A stretch of DNA of 13,670 nucleotides from Gammaproteobacteria bacterium (GTDB lineage: Bacteria > Pseudomonadota > Gammaproteobacteria > Pseudomonadales > Pseudohongiellaceae). Shown here in pieces: positions 7,544 to 13,670 of this stretch. The stretch's first letter is position 1. Every line of letters starts with the position of its first letter. The stretch covers positions 1 to 13,670 of the forward strand of contig DMJN01000170.1 of NCBI GenBank assembly GCA_003451715.1, given 5' to 3'. A program made the translations under genes and the position numbers. The notes under the pieces are model-generated. The model saw only the letters and a list, made by a program, of their open reading frames with translations, did no database searches and was not told where the DNA came from.

Positions 7544-9659
7544 GCCAGATTTTCTGTCACAACTAAAAGGCAGGATTCCTCAACCCGTGCAGGAAAAAGC
7601 GGCAGCGATTCAGTCTCGCTTTCTTGCCGCCAGCAAGCCTGTGCAGTACGGCGTAGCTGGAACTACGGGAGTCCTGGTTTTAGTACTGCTCTTCAGCTTT
7701 GGTGGCGGCTCCTCTGATATAGAAACCAGTATCACGTTTGTTGCACGACGCGGAGACCTTGACATAACAGTATTGGAAGGTGGCTCCCTCGAAGCGCTGC
7801 AATCGCAGGAGATCAGATCGCGCATCAAGGGCAGAGAAGGCGTCAAGATTCTGAACATCGTCGAAGAAGGTTATCAGGTGACTCCGGCCGATGTAGAAAA
7901 CGGTTTGATTCTCGTGGAACTGGATAAGGCGCAGTTGATTGATCAACAGCTGAACCAGGAAATCGCGGTAGAGACGGCGGAAGCTACTTTTATTGAACGC
8001 CGGGCCCAGTTCGAAATTCAACTGAATGAAAACATGACCGAGCTGAACGATGCCCGGCAGGAAATGCGCTTTGCCCGACTGGATTTCGAGAAATTTCTGG
8101 GTGGCAACGTGGTTACCGACATCATCGCTCAACTGGAAATTGAAGAACGCCTGGCCAGAGCCGAAGAGGCCGATCTGGCTGCGCTAGCGACCGAAGTACC
8201 GACACTTGGAGACGATCGGGAGCTGGCAAACATAGCCTCGGAGCGACGTGCTCCACCTTCATTCGACCCGACCGATCTGTCATCCCTGCCAGAACCGATG
8301 CGCGAGCGCAACGAACAGATGATGGCTGATAACGGGGGTGCGCTTCCGGCAGAGATGCTGGAGAGAATGCAGAGTTTCTCACAGGGAGGCTTTCCCGGTG
8401 GAGGGCGCGGGCCGGGTGGACCCGGCCGTGGCCAGGGCAGGGGTCAGTCTATTGCGGCAGAGCCCGCCGTGCCCGTACCTGATGGTCCACGTCCCACGCG
8501 CGAATCCACCGAGCTGACGCTGGAGCCCCTGGATACCGAAGGCCCGGGCTTCGAAGTGACCCTGCTGATGGATGACAGTTACATGGCGATTCGCGACACC
8601 CTGGACTTTACCCAGTATGCGGATATCGACAAGCTGGAAGATGGTGAGGCGAAGCAGCAATTACGCTCGTTGCAGGATGAATTGCAAGTCTCTCAGGAAG
8701 AGTATCTGTTAGCCCAGGATCGCATAGAGGGGCAGCGTCGCCTGGAAGCGCGTGGTTTTATCACACCGACGGAACTGGAGGCAGAGGAACTCAACCTGAG
8801 CAAGTCCCGCAACAAGGAAGCGGAGAAAGAGACCGCGCTACGCCTGTACATTCAATACACGTTTCCCAAAGACGCCGAGCAGAAACTGTCCGATTTTGAG
8901 AACGCCGTGATGGGCTATCAGCGCCAACTCAAGGAGAACATTGCCGAGCAGGCCCAGGAAGAAGCCAGGTTCAGCTCTGCCGAACGCAAATTCAACCTGG
9001 AACGGGTGAAGCTGGCCGACATCAACGAGCAGATCGAGTTGGCCACGATCCGGGCACAACGGCCGGGTCTGGTGGTCTATGGAGCGTCGGACCAGAATCA
9101 ACAGCGGTTTCGTGGCAGCAGCCAGGAAGCGATCCAGGAAGGCGCCACCATCCGGCAGCGCCAGGCCATACTGACCATTCCCGATATGCGCGAGATGGCG
9201 GTAAAGACCAATATTCACGAGTCAGCTGTGCAGCGAGTCGCGGTGGGGCAGTCGGTAAGAGTGTCAATTGACGCCTTTCCCGATCAGTCTCTCACCGGTC
9301 GGGTAACCAAAGTTGCAGTGGTGGCCGATTCGGCCAATGCATTTATGAATCCCGATCTCAAGGTCTACCCGACAACCATCAAGATAGATGGTACTCATGA
9401 CTGGCTGCGTCCCGGTATGAGTGCCGAGATCGAGATCCTCGTGGATAGCCTTAGAGATGTAGTCTATGTGCCGGTGCAGGCAGTGACCTACTGGGATGAC
9501 AAGCATGTGGTCTACGTCGTGAATGGCAGCAATCCGCAGCGCAGAGAAGTCGAAGTGGGCACCTTCTCCGAGTCGTTTATCGAAATCAGCAGCGGCCTGA
9601 GGGAAGGCGAGGAAGTACTGCTCCTGCCACCACAACAGACTCCCGCAGAGTGGCCATAG
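7530..9659 (+). CDS. HlyD/MacA-type periplasmic adaptor subunit, unusually long
   Basis: Membrane-fusion protein that would link the inner-membrane ABC permease to the TolC-like channel. It has 709 aa from the ATG at 7530, against roughly 370-480 for typical MacA or HlyD proteins. The N-terminus is cytoplasmic, followed by one membrane segment (about 38-58). The first half of the lipoyl/barrel-sandwich domain is at 80-135 and a helical stretch at 138-215. Residues 216-340 are a low-complexity insert rich in Pro, Met and Gly, with a Gly/Arg tract at 287-306. A second long helical hairpin covers about 365-505, and the returning lipoyl half with beta-barrel is at 505-635 (QRPGLVVYG, then IPDMREMAVKTNIHE). 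The C-terminal membrane-proximal domain follows to the end (VYVPVQAVTYWDDKHVVYVV). The insert splits the helical hairpin region, which is odd. The ATPase gene follows after 27 bp. Confidence 0.9.
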   Translation: MSLDKPDFLSQLKGRIPQPVQEKAAAIQSRFLAASKPVQYGVAGTTGVLVLVLLFSFGGGSSDIETSITFVARRGDLDITVLEGGSLEALQSQEIRSRIKGREGVKILNIVEEGYQVTPADVENGLILVELDKAQLIDQQLNQEIAVETAEATFIERRAQFEIQLNENMTELNDARQEMRFARLDFEKFLGGNVVTDIIAQLEIEERLARAEEADLAALATEVPTLGDDRELANIASERRAPPSFDPTDLSSLPEPMRERNEQMMADNGGALPAEMLERMQSFSQGGFPGGGRGPGGPGRGQGRGQSIAAEPAVPVPDGPRPTRESTELTLEPLDTEGPGFEVTLLMDDSYMAIRDTLDFTQYADIDKLEDGEAKQQLRSLQDELQVSQEEYLLAQDRIEGQRRLEARGFITPTELEAEELNLSKSRNKEAEKETALRLYIQYTFPKDAEQKLSDFENAVMGYQRQLKENIAEQAQEEARFSSAERKFNLERVKLADINEQIELATIRAQRPGLVVYGASDQNQQRFRGSSQEAIQEGATIRQRQAILTIPDMREMAVKTNIHESAVQRVAVGQSVRVSIDAFPDQSLTGRVTKVAVVADSANAFMNPDLKVYPTTIKIDGTHDWLRPGMSAEIEILVDSLRDVVYVPVQAVTYWDDKHVVYVVNGSNPQRREVEVGTFSESFIEISSGLREGEEVLLLPPQQTPAEWP

Positions 9660-9686
9660 TCTTGTTCAGAGGGTCCTAAGTTAACC

Positions 9687-10439
9687 ATGAACACCCTCGA
9701 TACCCATTCCGCTCAAGGGGCAACTCCTGATCCCGGACTCGTCGCCGGCCAGGCAATCGTCGCCAGTCTGAAAGACATACGCAAAACCTATTACATGGGA
9801 GCATTGTCGGTCGAAGTTCTGCATGGCATTTCGCTGGACTTCTATGCTGGGGATTACATCAGCGTCATGGGTCCATCGGGCTGTGGCAAATCAACACTCA
9901 TGAACATCCTGGGTTGTCTCGATCAGGCAACCGAGGGGAAATACTTCCTCGGCAACGAAGACACATCGCAGATGGAAGATGATGAACTGTCTAGTATTCG
10001 TGGAGCCAGACTGGGATTCATCTTTCAATCCTATAACCTGATTCAGCAACTGGATGTACTTGAAAACATCGAGATGCCACTGTTCTATCAGGGCTTTTCC
10101 GAATCGGAAAGCCATGAGATCGCCATGGAGCTGGCCGAACGTGTAGGCTTGCAGGACCGGGTAGATCACAAACCCTTCGAATTGTCAGGCGGCCAGCAAC
10201 AACGGGTAGCAATAGCCAGGGCACTGGCAGTGGATCCCCTGATCATCCTGGCGGACGAGCCAACCGGAAACCTGGATTCCAAATCCGGTGCCGAGATATT
10301 GAAACTATTTGACGAACTGCATGGGCAGGGCAAAACCCTGATCATGGTGACACACTCCGATGAACTGGCTGAACGCACGATGCGGGAGATCCGCTTAATC
10401 GATGGCACGGTGGAAAGTGATGAGCGACTTCACGCTTGA
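9687..10439 (+). CDS. ABC transporter ATP-binding protein, MacB/LolD type
   Basis: Cytoplasmic ATPase of the exporter, 250 aa. All motifs are intact: Walker [10 protein letters not shown] (62-70), Q-loop Gln114 in FIFQSYNL, signature LSGGQ (166-170), Walker B LIILADE with catalytic Glu191, D-loop GNLDS, and H-loop His223. The spacing and the sequence [19 protein letters not shown] are typical of the MacB/LolD/FtsE branch, which works by mechanotransmission rather than by passing substrate through the membrane. About 25 residues precede the usual family start, poor in recognisable structure. The ribosome binding site before 9687 is weak, so a later start near residue 37 cannot be excluded, though that would remove the first beta strand. 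The gene overlaps the permease gene by 20 bp, which points to coupled translation. Confidence 0.95.
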   Translation: MNTLDTHSAQGATPDPGLVAGQAIVASLKDIRKTYYMGALSVEVLHGISLDFYAGDYISVMGPSGCGKSTLMNILGCLDQATEGKYFLGNEDTSQMEDDELSSIRGARLGFIFQSYNLIQQLDVLENIEMPLFYQGFSESESHEIAMELAERVGLQDRVDHKPFELSGGQQQRVAIARALAVDPLIILADEPTGNLDSKSGAEILKLFDELHGQGKTLIMVTHSDELAERTMREIRLIDGTVESDERLHA

Positions 10440-11772
10440 TAGATTCGTAGAAAACAAGTCGCGCCCAAAGCCACGCTCAAAATTTAACCTGGTGCGCTTC
10501 AAGAAAATCACCCAGGTCGGTGTCAAGAGCATCTTCTCTCATGGTTTGCGCTCAATGCTGACCGTACTCGGCATCGTGATCGGTGTCGCTGCAGTAATCG
10601 CCATGCTGGCAGTGAGTGAGGGTGCCAGCTTCGAAGCCCAGCAACAGTTTCGTGACCTGGGAGCGAGCAACATCCTCGTCAAGAGTGTAAAACCGGCGGA
10701 AGTAGAAGAGAGCACCAATCGTGGATTCGGTCCTCCACAGGCGGTGGTATATGGACTGATGCATGCGGATATCAACACTATCAGGGACACCATACCGGGA
10801 GTCTCAAACGTCATCGCTTCGCGTATCGTGAAGAAGAACGTGTGGAACCTCGGTATCAGCATGAATACCGATGTGGTCGGTACCTCGGTGGATTATCCCA
10901 TTTCGCGAAACTACAACCTGCGTTCCGGGCGTTTCTTCAGTGAAACTGAAATTCGTGACCACGCCAACGTGGTAGTGCTCAGCGACGAGGTCGCCAACGA
11001 GTTATTCCCGATCGACAACCCGCTCGGTCAGACCATCAAGATCGATAGTGACTATTACAACATCGTCGGCATCATGGAGTCGGAAGGATTCTCCAACCTG
11101 GGTCAAAATCAGGCGGGCAGTTCTAACTCGGCACCGAGTCGTGTGTTTATTCCATTTACCGCTTCAAAAAGCCGTTTCGGAGAGACCACTACACGGCAAA
11201 CCGCTGGAGGCATGGAGTCAGAAACCGTAGAGCTGCACGAAGCCATTATCCAGGTGGAAGACCAGGAAACGGTTATTGAAGTTGGCGAAATTATCGATCA
11301 GATCCTGCAGCGTCGACATCGGGATGCAGATTACACCATTGAGATACCGCTGGCCCTGTTGAGGCAGGCAGAGGAGAGTGCCTTGCGTGATCAAATCGTG
11401 GCCGGTGCCATTGCCGGTATCTCCTTGTTGGTGGGTGGTATTGGCATCATGAATATCATGTTGGCCAGCGTCACTGAACGCACGCGGGAGATTGGGATTC
11501 GCCGTGCTCTGGGTGCCAAGAAGCGGGATATTATTGCGCAGTTTCTCGTCGAAGCAGTGATTCTATCCGGTGTTGGAGGCCTGATCGGCGTGGTATTGGG
11601 TATTATTATTCCGTTTATCATCTCAATCTTCTGGGGTATGACTACTATCGTGACACCGATTGCTCCGATATTGGCATTTTCGATATCGGCAATGATTGGG
11701 GTTGTTTTTGGTATTTATCCAAGTATGCGCGCAGCCGACATGGATCCTGTTGAAGCATTGAGGCATGAGTAG
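10420..11772 (+). CDS. MacB-type ABC transporter permease (MacB_PCD plus FtsX domains)
   Basis: Inner-membrane subunit of the exporter, 450 aa. The MacB topology is visible: a cytoplasmic N-terminus with the amphipathic segment [19 protein letters not shown], membrane segment 1 at about 46-66, a large periplasmic domain (70-320), then three membrane segments at about 325-350, 375-403 and 412-433. The coupling segment [20 protein letters not shown] (352-371) is the strongly conserved FtsX/MacB signature that contacts the ATPase. The C-terminus ends in [17 protein letters not shown], the usual family ending. The ATG at 10420 is preferred over an in-frame ATG at 10402 because GGTGGAAAG lies just before it; both overlap the ATPase gene. 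The last 18 codons occur again 265 bp downstream (see the remnant at 11984-12037). Confidence 0.94.
   Translation: MSDFTLDRFVENKSRPKPRSKFNLVRFKKITQVGVKSIFSHGLRSMLTVLGIVIGVAAVIAMLAVSEGASFEAQQQFRDLGASNILVKSVKPAEVEESTNRGFGPPQAVVYGLMHADINTIRDTIPGVSNVIASRIVKKNVWNLGISMNTDVVGTSVDYPISRNYNLRSGRFFSETEIRDHANVVVLSDEVANELFPIDNPLGQTIKIDSDYYNIVGIMESEGFSNLGQNQAGSSNSAPSRVFIPFTASKSRFGETTTRQTAGGMESETVELHEAIIQVEDQETVIEVGEIIDQILQRRHRDADYTIEIPLALLRQAEESALRDQIVAGAIAGISLLVGGIGIMNIMLASVTERTREIGIRRALGAKKRDIIAQFLVEAVILSGVGGLIGVVLGIIIPFIISIFWGMTTIVTPIAPILAFSISAMIGVVFGIYPSMRAADMDPVEALRHE
11719..11772 (+). repeat. Copy A of a duplicated permease 3' end
   Basis: The last 17 codons and stop of the permease gene form a 54-bp direct repeat with 11984-12037. 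The first 29 bp of the two copies are identical. The remaining 25 bp differ at seven positions (CCT/CCG, GTT/GTC, TTG/TTA, AGG/CGA, CAT/CAC, TAG/TAA) and all keep the same amino acid or stop. The copies are 265 bp apart, which is not a multiple of three, so copy B is not in frame with the permease. Confidence 0.9.
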
Positions 11773-11972
11773 CTATACTCTCGATAGCTTGCATGACGTC
11801 CCTGTCGCGGAGATTGTGTTCTTTATTGGACCCAGCCCGGGCGGGCCCGGCCACCGAGCGAAGCTCGGAGTCGTTCGAGCAGCGCTCAAAGCTATCGCTT
11901 TGAAAACACTTGCTCTCACCCTGCCCGGTCGTTCGCCACTACGCGAGCGGTGCTCGCTTCAGCCTGCGGCTG
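11771..11972. repeat. Array of short perfect hairpins (possible REP/MITE-like element)
   Basis: Between the two copies of the permease 3' end, closely spaced inverted repeats with tiny loops are visible. They are: AGCTAT/ATAGCT with a 7-nt loop (11771-11789); CCGGG/CCCGG with loop CGGG (11837-11850); CCGAGC/GCTCGG with loop GAA (11854-11868); GAGC/GCTC with loop AGC (11877-11887); TCAAAGC/GCTTTGA with loop TATC (11886-11903); GCGAGC/GCTCGC with loop GGT (11943-11957); CAGCC/GGCTG with loop TGC (11960-11972). The word CGAGC recurs in three of them, and GTCGTTCG occurs twice (11870-11877, 11928-11935). No T-tract follows any stem, so this is not a classical intrinsic terminator. No transposase is encoded. 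It could be a non-autonomous repeat element, an mRNA 3'-end stabiliser or a recombination scar; the sequence does not decide. Confidence 0.6.
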
Positions 11973-11983
11973 TCGTGACTCAC

Positions 11984-12037
11984 CCAAGTATGCGCGCAGC
12001 CGACATGGATCCGGTCGAAGCATTACGACACGAGTAA
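11984..12037 (+). pseudogene. Remnant: last 17 codons plus stop of a MacB-type permease
   Basis: This 54-bp stretch encodes [17 protein letters not shown] and a stop, the same peptide as the end of the upstream permease, with only silent differences. No permease sequence precedes it: directly upstream is the hairpin array. It is therefore a displaced or left-over gene end. It also forms the tail of an open frame that begins at an ATG at 11765 (ATGAGTAG, overlapping the permease stop) and reads through the hairpins for 90 codons. Most of that frame consists of inverted-repeat DNA and resembles no protein I recognise, so I treat it as fortuitous rather than as a gene. Confidence 0.75.
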
Positions 12038-12054
12038 CGGTCCCGAGGCAATAC

Positions 12055-12084
12055 TTGTACTAGAGTCATCTTCGTTCCTAAAGT
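12055..12084 (+). promoter_or_regulatory. Weak candidate promoter before the amidase gene
   Basis: TTGTAC (12055-12060) and TAAAGT (12079-12084) are spaced by 18 bp in the 82-bp space between the permease remnant and the amidase start. Both boxes match the sigma-70 consensus only partly. Apart from this the space shows no clear signal, and the ATG at 12120 has no strong ribosome binding site. Confidence 0.2.
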
Positions 12085-12119
12085 AGAAGCCTATCTGTGC
12101 CATTACGCGGCAAACCACC

Positions 12120-13670
12120 ATGAATAGAACCGTGCGTCTAATTCTCATAAGCATCCTGCCTGGTGTAATAAGCCTTCAGGCCATTGCGGCTGACAACACG
12201 GCAGTGTGGATGCCTTACGATGAATCTGCCGATCTGGCGACTCTGGCGGCCCAAGAAAATGACAGCATGCATTACCGGCTGCTCAATTCCAAAGTGCTGG
12301 ATAAGAATTCATTGTGGGATCCCTACTCCAGGGAACTGGACAGATTCGGCGCTGAGAACTATGAGGCTCTCAAACCACTAATACTCGATCGGCCGATCGC
12401 ATCGATTCAAAATGCAGTCGCGGCGGGTCTGCTGACCTATGAGGCGCTTACTACTTTCTATATATACAGAATCCGGGAGATTGAATCAGACGACTCAAGC
12501 TATATCAATGCTGTCATCGCGCTGAATCCGTCGGCTATAAATCGCGCGCGCATGCTGGATGAACTGCGCAGGCAGGGGAGAGCCGTTCCTGCGGATTCAA
12601 TATTTGGTATTCCGGTACTGCTCAAAGACAATATTGGAGTGGCGGGTATGGCCACTTCCGCCGGCGCGATTGCTTTGCAGAATAATTACACAGCCAATGC
12701 TTTCGTTACCGAGCGTCTGTTGGAAAATGGCGCAGTAATCCTCGGCAAAGCCAACCTCAGCGAGTGGGCTTTCTTCTTCTGCAACGACTGCCCATCCGGG
12801 TATAGCGCTATGGGAGGTCAAACCCTGAATCCCTATGGTCGCTTCGTATTCGGTACAGGCGGCTCGAGTTCCGGTAGCGGTGCCGCGACTGCGGCAAACT
12901 ACGCCACGGTAGCCATCGGATCGGAAACGTCGGGCTCGATACTGTCTCCCGCCAGCGCCAATTCCCTGGTCGGTCTGAAACCCACCACGGGCTCCATAAG
13001 CAGGAGCGGGGTGGTGCCCATCTCGGCAACCCTGGACACAACCGGCCCGATGACTCGCTCGGTTGCTGACGCGGTGACCTTATTCAATGCCATGACCGGC
13101 TATGATGAGAATGATTTGGCGATGCCGTTACTCAGTGCCGACTTCGCCCTGGAATACCGCACAGTGGATTTGACTGGTAAACGCCTGGGTGTGTTGGAAA
13201 GTTTAGCAGATAATATGTTCTATCAATCTGCTCTGGGTTTGCTGTCTGAGAATGGCGCCGCCATTGTTGAGGTACTGCTGGATTACGAACGTCGCGAAGG
13301 CTTCAGCGAGCTGTTGGGGGGAGAGATGGTGAGAGACCTGGCGCTTTATCTGGAATCCTATTCCGCGGATGAAGTACAGATTGACTCGATAGCCTCTCTG
13401 CGAGCTTTTAACGAGAGTGATATGGATACACGAGCACCTTACGGCCAGGGACTTGTCGATATGATGGATGCTCTCGAACTCAGTACGGCAGAATTGGGAT
13501 CCCTGGCTGACGACCTGCAATCCAATGCTCGTGCGGTCCTGCAGCAGTTGTTCAATGAATCCAAGCTGGATGTTTTGCTCTCCATCAATAACCGCCATGC
13601 CGGTGTTGCGGCGCTGGCGAATTTTCCTGCGTTGACTATCCCTATGGGATATGAAGCAAGCGGCAGGCCT
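12120..13670 (+). CDS. Secreted amidase-signature family hydrolase, C-terminus cut by window edge
   Basis: Amidase of the Lys-cisSer-Ser family, open for 517 codons to the window end. It would hydrolyse carboxamides outside the cytoplasm. A signal peptide covers residues 1 to about 24 (MNRTVRLILISILPGVISLQ, then AIAA). After a helical N-terminal region (about 90-150) comes the core. Lys169 is in GIPVLLKDNI, Ser249 in the Gly/Ser-rich GTGGSSSGSGAA, and nucleophile Ser273 in GSETSGSILSPAS. The spacings 80 and 24 fit the family; the 24-residue spacing matches FAAH and bacterial peptide amidase. Secretion and the segment LSEW....GYSAMGGQTLNPYG resemble peptide amidases that remove C-terminal amides, but substrate is not settled. 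A CNDC pair (Cys221, Cys224) lies between Lys169 and the Ser-rich loop. The gene follows the exporter operon and hairpin array and may have its own promoter. Confidence 0.93.
   Translation, partial: MNRTVRLILISILPGVISLQAIAADNTAVWMPYDESADLATLAAQENDSMHYRLLNSKVLDKNSLWDPYSRELDRFGAENYEALKPLILDRPIASIQNAVAAGLLTYEALTTFYIYRIREIESDDSSYINAVIALNPSAINRARMLDELRRQGRAVPADSIFGIPVLLKDNIGVAGMATSAGAIALQNNYTANAFVTERLLENGAVILGKANLSEWAFFFCNDCPSGYSAMGGQTLNPYGRFVFGTGGSSSGSGAATAANYATVAIGSETSGSILSPASANSLVGLKPTTGSISRSGVVPISATLDTTGPMTRSVADAVTLFNAMTGYDENDLAMPLLSADFALEYRTVDLTGKRLGVLESLADNMFYQSALGLLSENGAAIVEVLLDYERREGFSELLGGEMVRDLALYLESYSADEVQIDSIASLRAFNESDMDTRAPYGQGLVDMMDALELSTAELGSLADDLQSNARAVLQQLFNESKLDVLLSINNRHAGVAALANFPALTIPMGYEASGRP

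Noticed and set aside
7680..8132. 150-codon open frame on the minus strand
   Set aside because: Antisense shadow of the adaptor gene, whose domains are recognisable in the plus strand.
11771..11789. Hairpin directly after the permease stop as an intrinsic terminator
   Set aside because: The 6-bp stem is A/T-rich with a 7-nt loop and no T-run follows. It may contribute to the hairpin array but is not a convincing terminator.
11854..11972. CRISPR array or integron attC site
   Set aside because: The repeats are not direct repeats of constant length with unique spacers, and the hairpins differ from each other. No cas or integrase gene and no attC-like core sites are visible.
11719..12037. Insertion sequence with target-site duplication
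   Set aside because: No transposase and no terminal inverted repeats were found. The 54-bp flanking copies are far longer than normal target duplications and differ at seven silent positions.
13203..13598. 131-codon open frame on the minus strand
   Set aside because: Antisense shadow of the amidase gene, which has an intact catalytic triad and continuous frame.

Overview
The window looks like chromosomal DNA of a Gram-negative bacterium, most likely a gammaproteobacterium. The reasons are lipobox signal peptides, a TolC-type outer-membrane channel, a tripartite ABC exporter, short intergenic spaces and ordinary Shine-Dalgarno sites. The genus cannot be read from the sequence.

Left half, minus strand (1-5581): three genes lie head to tail with gaps of 23 and 39 bp. 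In transcription order they are a secreted type-B carboxylesterase (4052-5581), an unrecognised membrane-anchored coiled-coil protein (3012-4028), and a lipoprotein M16 zinc metallopeptidase that runs off the left edge (1-2972). The gaps suggest one operon for envelope or periplasmic proteins, two of them hydrolases.

Divergent control region (5582-5851): about 270 bp separate this operon from a plus-strand operon. The region holds a good -10 box (5805-5810) and a 10-bp direct repeat with an 18-bp period.

Centre, plus strand (5852-11772): four tightly packed genes encode a complete tripartite ABC exporter. They are a TolC-family outer-membrane factor, an unusually long periplasmic adaptor (709 aa) with a Gly-rich insert, a MacB/LolD-type ATPase and a MacB-type permease. 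Two of the three junctions overlap (14 and 20 bp), which implies coupled translation. The ATPase and permease are separate proteins, unlike the fused MacB of E. coli. The substrate is unknown.

After the permease (11773-12119): this is the most unusual part. A 211-bp stretch packed with short perfect hairpins is followed by a second copy of the permease's last 17 codons plus stop. The two copies encode the same peptide. The first 29 bp are identical; the last 25 bp differ at seven positions, none of which changes the protein. This looks like a hairpin-rich element or junction between the permease gene and a permease 3'-end remnant.

Right edge (12120-13670): a secreted amidase-signature enzyme with an intact Lys-Ser-Ser triad, cut off by the window end.

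The segment therefore combines export machinery with secreted esterase, peptidase and amidase genes. A link between them (for example handling of peptides or esters in the envelope) is inference from position only; no biosynthetic or precursor gene is visible.
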